Source of the DNA: Streptomyces sp. MP131-18
GTDB taxonomy: Bacteria; Actinomycetota; Actinomycetes; Streptomycetales; Streptomycetaceae
Assembly (NCBI RefSeq): GCF_001984575.1
Contig: NZ_LZNS01000001.1
Location: forward strand, 7,677,061-7,741,060
Length of the DNA stretch: 64,000 bases
Direction: 5' to 3'
A program made the translations under genes and the position numbers. Positions within the stretch are counted from its first letter, which is position 1. The number at the start of each line of letters is the position of its first letter. Below, piece after piece: positions 17,683-27,230 of the stretch. The notes beneath the pieces were generated by a model, which did no database searches, was not told where the DNA came from, and was given only the letters and a program-made list of their open reading frames with translations.

Positions 17683-18084
17683 ATGCGACAGGACACTGAT
17701 TCACTGACGGACGCTCTTCTGTACGCCGGCGGCATGTCCGACCGTCTCCCGGAGCTGCGGGGCGACCAGGCGGACAGGCTGCTGGAAGCGCTGACCGTGC
17801 ACAAGGTGCTGGGACGCTTTCTCGAACGCCTGTCGTCCGGACGCAATGCGCTCCCTTTCTGGCTCAGGGAGAAGGCCGAGGCGCTCTACGACGCGCAGAT
17901 GGCGGTCGTGGCGCAGCGCGACGCCGACGTGGCCTGGCTGACGGAAAGGTCACCTCCCATCCGTCCTGGGACGGGCAGCCGCTCATACGCCTCAAGGGAA
18001 ACTCGGCCGCCGCCTTCCTGGAAGGTAAATGGCAACGCCGGCTGACCAAGGACATTGACCTCCTGACCGGTCGGCCCGAGACTC

Positions 18085-18938
18085 AGAGGGCGTCTCACGT
18101 GGCGAATTTCGCGAGCTCCTTGTAGCAGGTGAGGGCAGCGGCGAGGCCGAGGAAGGCGAGGAAGTGCGAGCCCTTTCGTTCATACCGGATGGTCAGGCGG
18201 CGGTAGCCGAAGAGCCAAGCGATCGACCGCTCGATCTTCCAGCGGTGCCGACCAAGGCGTTCGCCGGACTCGATGCCTGGCCGCGCGATGCGCGCGACGA
18301 GCCCACGCTCGCGTAGCCAGCTGAGGTGTTCGGTGGAGAAGTACGCCTTGTCCGCACGGAGTTTGATGGGCCGGCGCTGCCGTGGTCCCCGGCGGGACCG
18401 GACGGCGGGGATGCCGAGGATGAGCGGCTTGAGGGCGAGACTGTCGTGCATGTTCGCACCTGACACGGTGACGGCGAGCGGGATGCCCTGGGCATCGGAC
18501 AGCACGTGCTGCTTGCTGCCCTTCTTGCCGCGATCGACCGGGTTCGGCCCCGTCAGCGATCCCCCCTTTTGGCGCGAACGGAGGCCGCGTCGCCGATCGC
18601 CGAGGTCCAGTCCACCTCGCCCCGGACCCCGAGTTCGTCCAGCACCGCCCGATGCAGCCGACGCCACAGGCCGACCTCGGTCCATGCCGTGAAGCGGCGA
18701 TGTGCGGTGGCGGAGGACGTGCCGAACGTCGGCGGCAGATGCCGCCAGGCACAGCCGCTGGTCAGCACGTACACCACTGCGGTGAACACGGCCCGCTCGT
18801 CACGCGGAGCGGTCCCGCCACCTTGCGGCCGAGCCGCGAACGGTGGCAGTAAGGGGGCGACCAGCTCCCAGAGTTCAGATCAGCACTCACGTCCGGCATC
18901 ATGCCGCTCGAACATCAAGACACGTGGGACGGCCTTCT
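18085..18938 (-). mobile_element. IS5-family (IS427-like) insertion sequence, degenerate
   Basis: About 850 bp holding a two-frame IS5-type transposase. Imperfect terminal inverted repeats are visible: AGAGGGCGTCTCACGTGGC at 18085-18103 and, inverted, AGAAGGCCGTCCCACGTGTC at 18938-18919. A target duplication could not be fixed by eye. The element interrupts the gene at 17683-19532. Confidence 0.75.
18095..18902 (-). pseudogene. IS5-family transposase with slippery site and a disrupted N-terminus
   Basis: Frame A carries the N-terminal half (ELWELVAPLLPPFAARPQ, VYVLTSGCAWRHLPPTFGTS, GEVDWTSAIGDAASVRAK) and frame B the DDE half (GPNPVDRGKKGSKQHVLSD, LRADKAYFS, GRHRWKIERSIAWLFGYRRLTIRYER). They meet at AAAAGGGGGG (18570-18561), the usual programmed-frameshift site of this group. 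A further fault sits near 18877-18883, where a TGA separates the likely start (ATG 18902 or 18899) from frame A; one missing or extra base would explain it. The copy is therefore probably inactive. Confidence 0.75.
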
Positions 18939-19581
18939 ATGCCTTGACTGATGCGGCCGATCTGGCGGCCTGCTCGATCTTCGCGCAGTAGGCGGTGCGG
19001 GCGTCCTCATCGATCTGCATCTCGTGTTCGGGGCGCATCCCGGTTCGGCCGTCGACGCCTTCGCGCAGGATGTCACGACCCCGACGGCATGCTCCGCATC
19101 CGGCTCCACCGCTTCGACCAGGGCACGCACTTCCCGCACAGCCACCGCTGGCCCTTCCACACCCGGATACTGAAGGGCCGCTACGTGCACCGCCTGTACG
19201 GCCCCGAGACGTACGTACGCGCCCAGCTCGAAAGCGAACACCGCAAGCCGCTGGTGCCCAGCACCATCAGGACCGAGGACGAGGGCTCCTCCTACGCCAT
19301 CGACCAGCACATGGTGCACTCGGTGACCTCGGCCACGGACACCTTCTCGCTGGTCATCCAGGGGCCCCGGCTGAAGGACCAGTCGCTGCGCACCGCGCAG
19401 GACGGGTCGATCATCTGGAAGGGCGGACGCGCCACGGAGGGCAAGGCGGCCGTCGAGCAGGTCGAGATGTCCAGGGACCGCCTGCTCCAGGTGCGCGAAC
19501 TCGCCCTCCGTTCCGGCCTCATCGACCGCTGAGGGGCGGCCGGAGGCGCATGCCGTCGCCGGCTCGCGCCCCCGGCCCGGC

Positions 19582-20766
19582 TCAGCCCACCGCCGCGATG
19601 AAGACGCTCGCCCTGCCGTCGGCCACCACGGCGCCGTCCGCGGCGGACAGAAAGCACGACTCGCCGCGCGAGAGCTTCAGCTCGGAGCCACCGGCGTCCC
19701 GCAGCGTCGCGCTGCCCTCGACGCACAGCGCGATCCGCGGCCCCGCGGCCGGCACCTCGACCGGTTCGCCGTTCAGGGTGCACCGGTACAGCCGGAACTC
19801 CGGCGCGGTGGAGTCGTAGGTGCTCACGGCGGGGGCCGCCGGCAGTGCGCGCGGCGCCAGCACGGGCACCTCGACGGCCGGATCGACGATGCGGAGCAGC
19901 TCTGGGATATCGATGTGCTTCGGCGTCAGTCCGGCCCGCAGCACATTGTCCGAGTTGGCGAGCAACTCGACGCCGACGCCCGTGATGTAGGCGTGCAAAC
20001 CGCCGGCCGGCATGAACAGCGCCGTCCCCGGCTCCAGCACCATGTGCTGGAACAGCAACGAGGCCAGCAGCCCGATGTCCCCCGGGTGATCGGCCGCCAT
20101 CCGCACCACCGCGTCGTACGCCGCCGCATGGGTGCCGCCCCGCGCGGCGGCGCGCCCGCTCGCCGCCACCACGGCGTCCAGCAGCCGGGACCGCTCCGGC
20201 CCGGGCCAGGTCAGCACCAGCCGCAGCGCTTCGGTGAGCCGCTCGGGCCCGCCGTCGGCGCGCAGCGCCGCGCTCACCGGCCCCAGTTCGGCCAGGCCGA
20301 GCGCGTCCAGGACGTCGGCCGCCTCGGCCGCCCCGCGGAACCCGGCCAGCACCTCGAACGGCGTCAGCGCGCACAGCAGCTCCGGCTTGGGCCAGTCGTC
20401 CACATAGGTCGGCGGGCCCGGCCGGCCCTGCTCGGCGGCGAACCCGGCCCGGGCCTGCGCCCGGTCGGGATGGACCTGGATGGACAGCGCCTTCTCCGCG
20501 GCCAGGATTTTCAGGAGGAACGGCAGCCGTCCCCCGAAACGCTCCCGGCACTCGCCCCCCAGCTCGCGGGCGGGGTCGGCGGCCACCACGGCGTCGAGCG
20601 TCTTTTCGTCGCCGTCCCGGACGACACCGGAGGGGGCTTTCGGGTGCGCCCCCATCCACATCTCCGCCTCCGGCCCCGCGGACGGCACCGGGCGCCCCTG
20701 GAAGTCGGCGAGGACTTGCCTGGAGCCCCACGCATAGGGCTGGATGACTGGCCTGAGGAAATCCAT
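19582..20766 (-). CDS. manA: Mannose-6-phosphate isomerase, class I
   Basis: 394 residues from ATG 20766 (MDFLRPVIQPYAWGS), the usual start for this enzyme. Zinc-site residues include Q97 and H99 in KALSIQVHPD, with the later VLEPGTALFMPAGGLHAYITG segment and NSDNVLRAGLTPKHID near the active site. It interconverts mannose 6-phosphate and fructose 6-phosphate in the cytosol, feeding cell-wall mannose sugars or using plant mannose. It is divergent from the GH127 gene and shares a 240-bp control region with it. Confidence 0.95.
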   Translation of the reverse strand: MDFLRPVIQPYAWGSRQVLADFQGRPVPSAGPEAEMWMGAHPKAPSGVVRDGDEKTLDAVVAADPARELGGECRERFGGRLPFLLKILAAEKALSIQVHPDRAQARAGFAAEQGRPGPPTYVDDWPKPELLCALTPFEVLAGFRGAAEAADVLDALGLAELGPVSAALRADGGPERLTEALRLVLTWPGPERSRLLDAVVAASGRAAARGGTHAAAYDAVVRMAADHPGDIGLLASLLFQHMVLEPGTALFMPAGGLHAYITGVGVELLANSDNVLRAGLTPKHIDIPELLRIVDPAVEVPVLAPRALPAAPAVSTYDSTAPEFRLYRCTLNGEPVEVPAAGPRIALCVEGSATLRDAGGSELKLSRGESCFLSAADGAVVADGRASVFIAAVG

Positions 20767-20854
20767 CGCATCAACGTACCGTTCCCGGCGCGCGGCAGGT
20801 GCCGGGTGCTGGGCTGTCACGCAGTCATATTCCGTTCAGGCGTTGCCATTTGTA

Positions 20855-20883
20855 TTGACACCCTCCTCGCCTCCTCCTATTCT
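20855..20883 (+). promoter_or_regulatory. Vegetative-type promoter for the GH127 gene
   Basis: TTGACA (20855-20860), a 17-base spacer and TATTCT (20878-20883) form a near-consensus -35/-10 pair. The start point would fall near 20890, at the left edge of the operator at 20898, a classic repressor layout. Confidence 0.75.
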
Positions 20884-20897
20884 CTGTTCGATTTCGT

Positions 20898-20920
20898 GAA
20901 CGACGTTCGATATGTCGTAC
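20898..20920 (+). promoter_or_regulatory. Operator shared with the double-GH43 gene
   Basis: A 23-bp site, GAACGACGTTCG followed by ATATGTCGTAC, contains a GTTCG...CGTAC inverted pattern. It matches 19 of 23 positions with 43016-43038, before the other arabinan-type enzyme gene. The regulator is unknown. Confidence 0.6.
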
Positions 20921-21006
20921 AGCTGGGCACGGAAAGACCCCCACCGCCGGCCCGCGCGGAAATGTTCTGCCCACGAGCACTTTTCCGATCACGGAAAGGG
21001 TAAAAA

Positions 21007-23328
21007 ATGTCCCCCTCCGTCAGTCGACGGCGGCTCCTGCAGGCAGCCGCGGCCACGGCCGCCGCCTCCGCCGGATCTGCCATCGGCCACTCGCCCGCCC
21101 GAGCGGCAACCGCCCCGGCCGTGGCCGATATCGGGGTGTCCGCGCACCCCTTCGAACTCGGTCAGGTCCGCCTGACCGCGAGTCGATGGCTGGACAACCA
21201 GAACCGCACGCGGAACTACCTGAAGTTCGTCGATGTCGACCGGTTGCTGTACAACTTCCGGGCCAACCACCGCTTGTCCACCAACGGTGCCGCCTCGAAC
21301 GGCGGCTGGGACGAGCCCACTTTCCCGTTCCGCACCCACATGCAGGGGCACTTCCTCACGGCATGGGCGCAGGTCCACGCCGTGACGGGGGACACCACCT
21401 GCCGGGACAAGGCCGACTACATGGTGGCGGAGTTGGCCAGGTGCCAGGCCAACAATGCCGCCGCGGGGTTCAACAGCGGGTACCTGTGCGGCTTCCCCGA
21501 ATCCGACTTCGACGCCCTCGAGGACCGGACCCTGTCCAACGGCAACGTGCCGTACTACGTCATTCACAAGACCCTGGCCGGCCTGCTGGACGTCTGGCGC
21601 CTCATCGGCAGTACACAAGCCCGTGACGTGCTGCTGAATCTGGCGGGCTGGGTCGACTGGCGCACCGGCCGGCTGAGCGGCCAGCAGATGCAGGCCATGA
21701 TGGGGACCGAGTTCGGCGGCATGAACGCCGTACTGTCCGATATCTACCAGCAGACGGGCGACTCACGCTGGCTCGTCGCCGCGGGCCGGTTCGACCACGC
21801 CGCGGTATTCGACCCGCTGGCGGCCAACGAGGACCGGCTCAACGGGCTGCACGCCAACACCCAGGTGCCCAAGTGGATCGGTGCCGCACGCGAGTTCAAG
21901 GCCACCGGAACCACCCGCTACCGGGACATCGCCACCAACGCCTGGAACATCACCGTGAACGCGCACACCTACGTCATCGGCGGCAACAGCCAGGCGGAGC
22001 ACTTCCGCCCCCCGAACGCGATCGCCGCTCATCTCGACGAGGACACGTGCGAAAGCTGCAACACCTACAACATGCTGACGCTCACCCGGGAGCTGTTCAC
22101 GCTGGACCCGAGCCGAGCCGCGCTGTTCGACTACTACGAGCGGGCCTGGCTCAACCAGATGATCGGTCAGCAGGACCCGGCCGACGACCACGGCCACGTC
22201 ACCTACTTCACCCCGCTCGACCCGGGGGGCCGCCGTGGCGTGGGCCCGGCGTGGGGCGGTGGCACCTGGAGCACCGACTACGACAGCTTCTGGTGCTGCC
22301 AGGGCACGGGCCTGGAGATGCACACCCGGCTGATGGACTCCATCTACTTCCACAGCGACACCACGCTCATCGTGAACCTGTTCATGCCCTCGGTGCTCAA
22401 CTGGGCACAGCGCGGAATCACGGTCACCCAGACCACGTCGTACCCCGTCGGCGACACGACGATCCTCCAGGTCACCGGCAACGTCCAGGGGACCTGGCCG
22501 ATGCGTATCCGCATCCCGGGCTGGACCGCCGGCGCCACCATCAGCGTCAACGGCGCGGAGCAGGACATCACCACCACGCCCGGCAGCTACGCCACCCTGA
22601 CCCGCTCCTGGGCCCCGGGCGACACGGTCACCGTCCGCCTGCCCATGCAGGTCGTCATACGGGCGGCCAACGACAATGCGGACGTCGCCGCGGTCACCTA
22701 CGGCCCGGTCGTGCTGTCCGGCAACTACGGCGACACCTCGCTGAGTTCCCTCCCGTCGCTGGACACGTCCTCGATCACGAGGACCGGCGGCGACTCCCTC
22801 GCGTTCACCGCCACCGCCAACGGCTCCACCGTCGCCCTGGGCCCGTTCTACGACGCGCACGGCCACAACTACACCGTCTACTGGAATACCGGCGGCGAAG
22901 GGGGCGGCGCCACCGTCCGGCTCGTCAACGCGGGCAGCGGCTACGTGCTGGGCATCCAGGACATGTCCACGGCCGACGGCGGTCGCGCTCTTCAGTGGCA
23001 CGACTCGGGCACCGCGGATCACAACTGGGAAATGATCACCGACGGGAACGCGGTCCGGTTCCGCAACGCCCACAGCGGCAAAGTGCTCGGCGTTCAGGAC
23101 ATGTCCACCGCGGACAATGCGCCGGTCCTGCAATGGGCGGACAACGGCACCGCCGACCACAGGTGGACGCTGCTCGATCAGGGAGACGGGACGTACCAGA
23201 TCCGCAACGGGCACAGCGGCAAGCTGCTCGGCATCCAGGGCCACTCCACCGCGGTCGGCGCGTTCGCGGTCCAGGACTCCGACAACGGCACCGCCGACAA
23301 CCGGTGGCGCGTCGTGCCCAACGACTAG
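21007..23328 (+). CDS. Secreted GH127 beta-L-arabinofuranosidase with C-terminal ricin-type lectin domain
   Basis: 773 residues, ATG 21007 behind GGAAAGGG. A twin-arginine signal (SRRRLLQAAAA) covers residues 1-34. The GH127 (alpha/alpha)6 barrel carries the zinc/nucleophile set of HypBA1 with the same spacing: E349 and C351 in CESCNTYNM, C430 and C431 in FWCCQGTG, plus E331 in QAEHF as likely acid/base. A beta-sandwich follows, then about 140 residues of three QxW-like repeats (SGYVLGIQDMSTADGGRALQW, SGKVLGVQDMSTADNAPVLQW), a ricin-B/CBM13 lectin. The enzyme family removes beta-L-arabinofuranose, for example from hydroxyproline-linked arabinans of plant extensin. Confidence 0.92.
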   Translation: MSPSVSRRRLLQAAAATAAASAGSAIGHSPARAATAPAVADIGVSAHPFELGQVRLTASRWLDNQNRTRNYLKFVDVDRLLYNFRANHRLSTNGAASNGGWDEPTFPFRTHMQGHFLTAWAQVHAVTGDTTCRDKADYMVAELARCQANNAAAGFNSGYLCGFPESDFDALEDRTLSNGNVPYYVIHKTLAGLLDVWRLIGSTQARDVLLNLAGWVDWRTGRLSGQQMQAMMGTEFGGMNAVLSDIYQQTGDSRWLVAAGRFDHAAVFDPLAANEDRLNGLHANTQVPKWIGAAREFKATGTTRYRDIATNAWNITVNAHTYVIGGNSQAEHFRPPNAIAAHLDEDTCESCNTYNMLTLTRELFTLDPSRAALFDYYERAWLNQMIGQQDPADDHGHVTYFTPLDPGGRRGVGPAWGGGTWSTDYDSFWCCQGTGLEMHTRLMDSIYFHSDTTLIVNLFMPSVLNWAQRGITVTQTTSYPVGDTTILQVTGNVQGTWPMRIRIPGWTAGATISVNGAEQDITTTPGSYATLTRSWAPGDTVTVRLPMQVVIRAANDNADVAAVTYGPVVLSGNYGDTSLSSLPSLDTSSITRTGGDSLAFTATANGSTVALGPFYDAHGHNYTVYWNTGGEGGGATVRLVNAGSGYVLGIQDMSTADGGRALQWHDSGTADHNWEMITDGNAVRFRNAHSGKVLGVQDMSTADNAPVLQWADNGTADHRWTLLDQGDGTYQIRNGHSGKLLGIQGHSTAVGAFAVQDSDNGTADNRWRVVPND

Positions 23329-23360
23329 CACCGCGAGGGCCGCGAGCGGTCCTCGCGGTG
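23329..23360 (+). terminator. Stem-loop terminator after GH127
   Basis: A perfect 10-bp inverted repeat (CACCGCGAGG, 12-base loop) begins on the base after the stop codon. Confidence 0.7.
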
Positions 23361-23490
23361 CTCGCCGTCCTGGCGGCCGAACAGGTGACCGGATCGATCA
23401 GGATTCGAGAAGCATCCGGTCCGGCACCTGCCTAGGGTGACCGCGGAAGACATCGCCATGCACGCGAGCTGCCTCTTCTGCCGCGACACC

Positions 23491-23514
23491 CGAGGTGCCG
23501 AGGTGCCGAGGTGC
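23491..23514 (+). repeat. Three tandem copies of CGAGGTGC
   Basis: A short 8-bp slippage repeat in the region before the VOC gene; no function is visible. Confidence 0.6.
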
Positions 23515-23575
23515 CGGACGAGAGCGATCTCGGACCGCACCTTCATGAGGAGCCTTTCCCGCCAAGGAGCCAAAC

Positions 23576-24370
23576 GTGACCCTCTCGCTCGACGCCATCA
23601 CCCTCGGAGTGCCGGAGGTCCACGCCGCGCAGGAGTTCTACTCGGCCGCGTTCTCGCCCGCCACCGCCGCTCACGGTCAGTACGTGGACCTCGACATGCA
23701 CGGGGCCGGACGGATCGCTCTGCACGGGGCCGAGGCGCTCGCCGCGGACGCGGACGCGGAGCCCGCGACGTCGGGTTTCCGCGGTTACGTCATGAGCTGC
23801 GTCGTCAGTCAGCCCAGCGAGGTCGAAGCCCTGCTCGACGCCGCGGTCCTGGGCGGAGCGGACGTTCTGAAACCCGCGAAGAAGGGGCTGTTCGGCGGGT
23901 TCTCCGCGGTGTGCCGGGCACCGGACGGCGCCATCTGGAAGCTGTCCGCGCCGACCAAGAAGGACACCGGCCCGGCGGCGGAGCCCCCGGTGCCGACCGA
24001 GACCGCGGCCCTCCTCGGCGTCGCAGCGCCGACGGCGTCCAAAGCCTTCTACGCGGCCCTGGGCATGACGGTCGACAGGGACTACGGCGACAAGTACATC
24101 GACTTCCGCCCGGCCCCCGGAACGTGCAGGTTGGGCCTGATGACGCGCAAGGCCCTCGCGAGGGACGCGGGAGTCGGCGGGGACGGCGCCGGCTTCCGCG
24201 CGGTGGCCCTCAACCGCAGGGCCGAGTCCCGTGAGGAGGCCGACGCCCTCCTGGCGGCGGCGGACTCCGCCGGCGGCCACGTCGTCGTCGCTGCCGCGGA
24301 GACCGAAGGCGGCTACTCCGGGTATTTCACCGACCCGGACGGCTTCCTGTGGCAGGTGGCTTCCGCGTAG
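23576..24370 (+). CDS. Two-domain VOC (glyoxalase-like) protein
   Basis: 264 residues from GTG 23576, with AAGGAG 9 bases upstream. Two tandem VOC units are visible: residues about 1-120 (ITLGVPEVHAAQEFYSAAF) and about 130-264 (LLGVAAPTASKAFYAALGMT, then GYSGYFTDPDGFLWQVAS). Such proteins bind metals and act as lyases, dioxygenases or resistance proteins; the substrate is not readable. It is cytosolic and lies ahead of a DHFR-like gene on the same strand, with 141 bp between. Confidence 0.88.
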   Translation: MTLSLDAITLGVPEVHAAQEFYSAAFSPATAAHGQYVDLDMHGAGRIALHGAEALAADADAEPATSGFRGYVMSCVVSQPSEVEALLDAAVLGGADVLKPAKKGLFGGFSAVCRAPDGAIWKLSAPTKKDTGPAAEPPVPTETAALLGVAAPTASKAFYAALGMTVDRDYGDKYIDFRPAPGTCRLGLMTRKALARDAGVGGDGAGFRAVALNRRAESREEADALLAAADSAGGHVVVAAAETEGGYSGYFTDPDGFLWQVASA

Positions 24371-24511
24371 CTTCCCCGCGATCCCGCTCGGCGGTACCGC
24401 GCGGTCCGACGGGGTCAGCAGCGTTCGTACCGATGAATTTCCGCAGCCCGCGGAGTCTGAGGGGTGGGGGACGGTCCGCGTCTCCTCGCCGAAAAGAGGA
24501 AGTGGTGCGCC

Positions 24512-25123
24512 ATGAAGCTGGTCGTGCAGGAGTTCCTGACGCTCGACGGGGTGTCCCAGGGGCCGGGTTCCCCGGACGAGGACACCAGCGACGGGTTTCG
24601 GGCGGGGGGCTGGTTCGTGCCGCACCTCGACGAGGAGTTCGACCGGCTGGTCGCCTCGTGGCTCGGGGAGGCGGACGCCTTCCTGTTCGGCCGCCGCACC
24701 TACCAGAACTTCGCGCGGGACTGGCCGAAGATGACCGACCACCCCTCCGCCCCGATCTTGAACGGCCTGCCGAAGTACGTGGCCTCCCGCAGCCTGACCG
24801 AGGCCGCCTGGAACCCGACCACGATCCTCTCCGGCGATGTCCCCGCCCGGGTCGCCGAGCTGAAGCGGCAGCCGGGCCGGGAACTCCAGATCCACGGCAG
24901 CGCCCGCCTGGCCCAGTCCCTGTCGGCCGCCGGGCTGGTCGACACGTGGCGGCTCGTGATCGCTCCGGTCGTGGTGGGCCAGGGCCGGCGCCTGTTCCCG
25001 GACGGCGGCGCGCCGGCCGGCCTGCGGCTCGTCGGTCACCGGACGACACCGGGCGGTCTGTCGGTGCACACCTTCGAGGCGACGGGGCTTCCGGATTACG
25101 GGACCTACGGGCCCGACGCGTAG
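24512..25123 (+). CDS. DHFR/RibD-C-like reductase
   Basis: 203 residues from ATG 24512 behind AAGAGGAAG. The pattern MKLVVQEFLTLDGVSQGPG, FLFGRRTYQNFARDWP, LSGDVPARVAELKRQPGRELQIHGSARLAQSL, RLVIAPVVVGQGRRLF is that of the COG0262 dihydrofolate-reductase-like family, used for NADPH-dependent reductions of unknown substrates rather than folate synthesis. It is cytosolic. The VOC gene just upstream may be co-transcribed. Confidence 0.9.
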   Translation: MKLVVQEFLTLDGVSQGPGSPDEDTSDGFRAGGWFVPHLDEEFDRLVASWLGEADAFLFGRRTYQNFARDWPKMTDHPSAPILNGLPKYVASRSLTEAAWNPTTILSGDVPARVAELKRQPGRELQIHGSARLAQSLSAAGLVDTWRLVIAPVVVGQGRRLFPDGGAPAGLRLVGHRTTPGGLSVHTFEATGLPDYGTYGPDA

Positions 25124-25333
25124 CCCCCCGGCACCGGGTCCGGCCCCCGCGGGCCGCGGCGGGATCACGTCCGCGGCGGCCCCCGAGGGCACCAGCGACC
25201 TGGCCGCCCGGGCGGCACCTCCAGTGTGGCCGGATGTGGTCACCCAGTGGTTCCCCGTCAACCCGTACCGCGCCCGCCCCGGCGCGGCTGGGCTGCCCGG
25301 GCGTTCCCCGTCCCGGGCGCGGTGCTCCGGCGG

Positions 25334-27136
25334 TCAGCGCAGCCTCAGGCGGTAGCGGAACGGTGCGCGGCCCGTGATCAGCACGCGCGGGCCCGGCGGG
25401 GTGAGGCTGCCGTTCAGCCAGGTGTAGCGCTCGCCCGGATCGACCACGGCCGGCTGCCCGGGTCCCGCGCCGTTCCCGGGACCGAACGTGATCCGGTCGT
25501 CGCCGCGTCGGTAGCTGCCTTCGCCGGACGTCAGCTGGTAGGTGTCGGGTTGCCCTTCGACTGCCGCCAGCCCCGCGCCCCCGAGCTCCCCGCCGGGGCG
25601 GAACACCAGCTCGATCGCCAGCGGCACCTCCGACTCGTCCACCTCGAACGACACGTTCAGTCCCTCGCCGGCCTCCTCGACCAGCACCTCCGTGCGCAGC
25701 GTCACATACGTCCTGGGCCGGTGGGGAAAGTCCATGGCCGACCAGAAGCGGCCGTCGTCGGTGAGCGGGTAGTCGCCGTCCCGGCGCCGGTGCTGGGGCG
25801 GCAGCGGCAGGTGGTAGGCGGCCCGGACACGGGCGTGCAGCCGCCAGCCGCCCCCGGCCGGCTGAAGGTCCTCGCTGCGGAAGTGACCCAGGGAGAAGAA
25901 CTGCGGGGCCAGCCGCACCGAGTCGAGGATCGCCGCGCCGCGGCGGAAGGAGAGAAAAGTGGGGTTGGTGGACAGCCCGGAGGAGATCGCCCGCACATCG
26001 GGAAAGTCCGTGCCGCCGAACAGGGTGATCGTTCGGCTGCCGCGCCGGAGGCGGACGAGGCGGACGTCCGTGTCGTGGTGGGTGTAGCGGGTGGGCGGCG
26101 GCTCGGACGGGGGCAGCTGTCGCGCCAGCTCCGGGTCGTCCAGGACGCGCGCGAGGGCGTCGCCGGGCGGGTCCTCCGCCGCCGGCAGCTCGGCGATCCG
26201 CCGCTCGACGTCCCGGGCGACGGCGGCGAACCGGCCGTTGCCGTCGCGCAGCGCCAACGCCCGGTAGAGCAGCCAGTAGTCGGCGAGCGAGCGCTGCCGG
26301 GTCTGGTCCTGGCGACGGGAATGGACCGTCACGACCTCGCCGTTGGGCTCGATCTGGTAGAGGGTGGCCGCCAGGTTCCGCCGCACGTGCTCGTACAGCT
26401 CCGGCCTGTCGCACAGCCGGGCAACGGTCAGCAGCGAGGGCCCGGTCACGACGGCGGCGTAGGTGGCGCTGCGCTCGCTGTACTGTCCGCCCGGGTACTG
26501 GTCGATGCCCTCGGCCAGCCACTGGTCGATCCGGCGCGGGTAACGGCCGTCCGGGAAGAGGGCGTTGATCTGGGCGAGGACAGCGCACACCTTCCACCGG
26601 TGATTGGGCGTGTGCACGCCGCCCTCGGCGATCGGCGGTCCGGCCGCGCGGACGATGCGGCTCAGCGTGATGCGGACGTCCTCGGCACGGGTCTCGTCGC
26701 CGCCGCCCAGCAGGCCGAGCACCAGACACAGGTCGGCGATGCTGAACGCGGTGTCGGGGGGCGAGTGCAGATTGCCCTGGTCGAACAGCCCGTCGTCGTG
26801 CTGATGCGCGGCGAGCGCCTCGGCCATCTCGGCCATCGGGCCGAGCAGCGCCTCGTCCCGGTGGTGGGCGGAGTCCTGCCAGGCCCAGGCGGCGGCCAGC
26901 CGCCGGAGCGAACGGGCCGTGCGCCGGGCGGAGATGTCGGCCAGCTCGTCGCGGTAGGAGGACAGGACCTCGGGGACCAGTCCGTCGGCCTCCGCGGTGA
27001 CGAGGCCGAGGAACGTGCGGTCCCGCGCCGCTCCCTGCGCGGCCGCGGCCGCGCCGCCCGAGCCGGTGGCGGCGCCCGTGAGGGACAGGCCCGTCCCCGA
27101 GGCGGTCGTGGCGACGAAACGGCGGCGGCCGATCAC
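25334..27136 (-). CDS. Secreted (twin-arginine) polysaccharide-active enzyme of uncertain family
   Basis: 600 residues from GTG 27136. A twin-arginine-type N-terminus (GRRRFVATTASGTG) suggests export of a folded protein. The first 330 residues are helical (HTPNHRWKVCAVLAQINALFPDG, QYPGGQYSERSATYAAVV) like an alpha/alpha barrel; the last 270 are beta-rich. This two-part build occurs in polysaccharide lyases and in unsaturated-glucuronyl or beta-glucuronidase families such as GH154, but I cannot place it firmly. Candidate catalytic residues are H and R in HRW and the Tyr/His pairs near YTHHDTD. A LacI-type operator with a good promoter lies upstream, shared in core with two pectin/sugar loci. 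Confidence 0.6.
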   Translation of the reverse strand: MIGRRRFVATTASGTGLSLTGAATGSGGAAAAAQGAARDRTFLGLVTAEADGLVPEVLSSYRDELADISARRTARSLRRLAAAWAWQDSAHHRDEALLGPMAEMAEALAAHQHDDGLFDQGNLHSPPDTAFSIADLCLVLGLLGGGDETRAEDVRITLSRIVRAAGPPIAEGGVHTPNHRWKVCAVLAQINALFPDGRYPRRIDQWLAEGIDQYPGGQYSERSATYAAVVTGPSLLTVARLCDRPELYEHVRRNLAATLYQIEPNGEVVTVHSRRQDQTRQRSLADYWLLYRALALRDGNGRFAAVARDVERRIAELPAAEDPPGDALARVLDDPELARQLPPSEPPPTRYTHHDTDVRLVRLRRGSRTITLFGGTDFPDVRAISSGLSTNPTFLSFRRGAAILDSVRLAPQFFSLGHFRSEDLQPAGGGWRLHARVRAAYHLPLPPQHRRRDGDYPLTDDGRFWSAMDFPHRPRTYVTLRTEVLVEEAGEGLNVSFEVDESEVPLAIELVFRPGGELGGAGLAAVEGQPDTYQLTSGEGSYRRGDDRITFGPGNGAGPGQPAVVDPGERYTWLNGSLTPPGPRVLITGRAPFRYRLRLR

Positions 27137-27230
27137 GGGCGCCCCATCACGTTCGCGGTGGGGGCCTGCGGCGGCGGAACGACGAAGGGAGCGGGCATGG
27201 ATACCACCTTTTCCGGCCAGACCCGGGGGA

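Larger units (their letters stand above)
17683..19532 (+). pseudogene. Decayed gene split by an IS element and at least two frameshifts
   Basis: ATG 17683 has a good GAGGAG site and opens a coding-like frame (residues 1-87). Near 17942-17947 the coding signal moves to another frame (KVTSHPSWDGQPLIRLKGN, FLEGKWQRRLTKDIDLLTG) that runs to the IS at 18085. After the IS the frame LLDLRAVGGAGVLIDLHLV resumes near 18955, shifts again near 19070, and continues as DPDGMLRIRLHRFDQGTHF to TGA at 19532. The last part (HFPHSHRWPF, ILKGRYVHRLYGPE) looks like a cupin-type barrel. The original would have been about 330 residues, function unknown. Either sequencing errors or true decay could explain the shifts; the IS alone breaks the gene. 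Confidence 0.6.
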
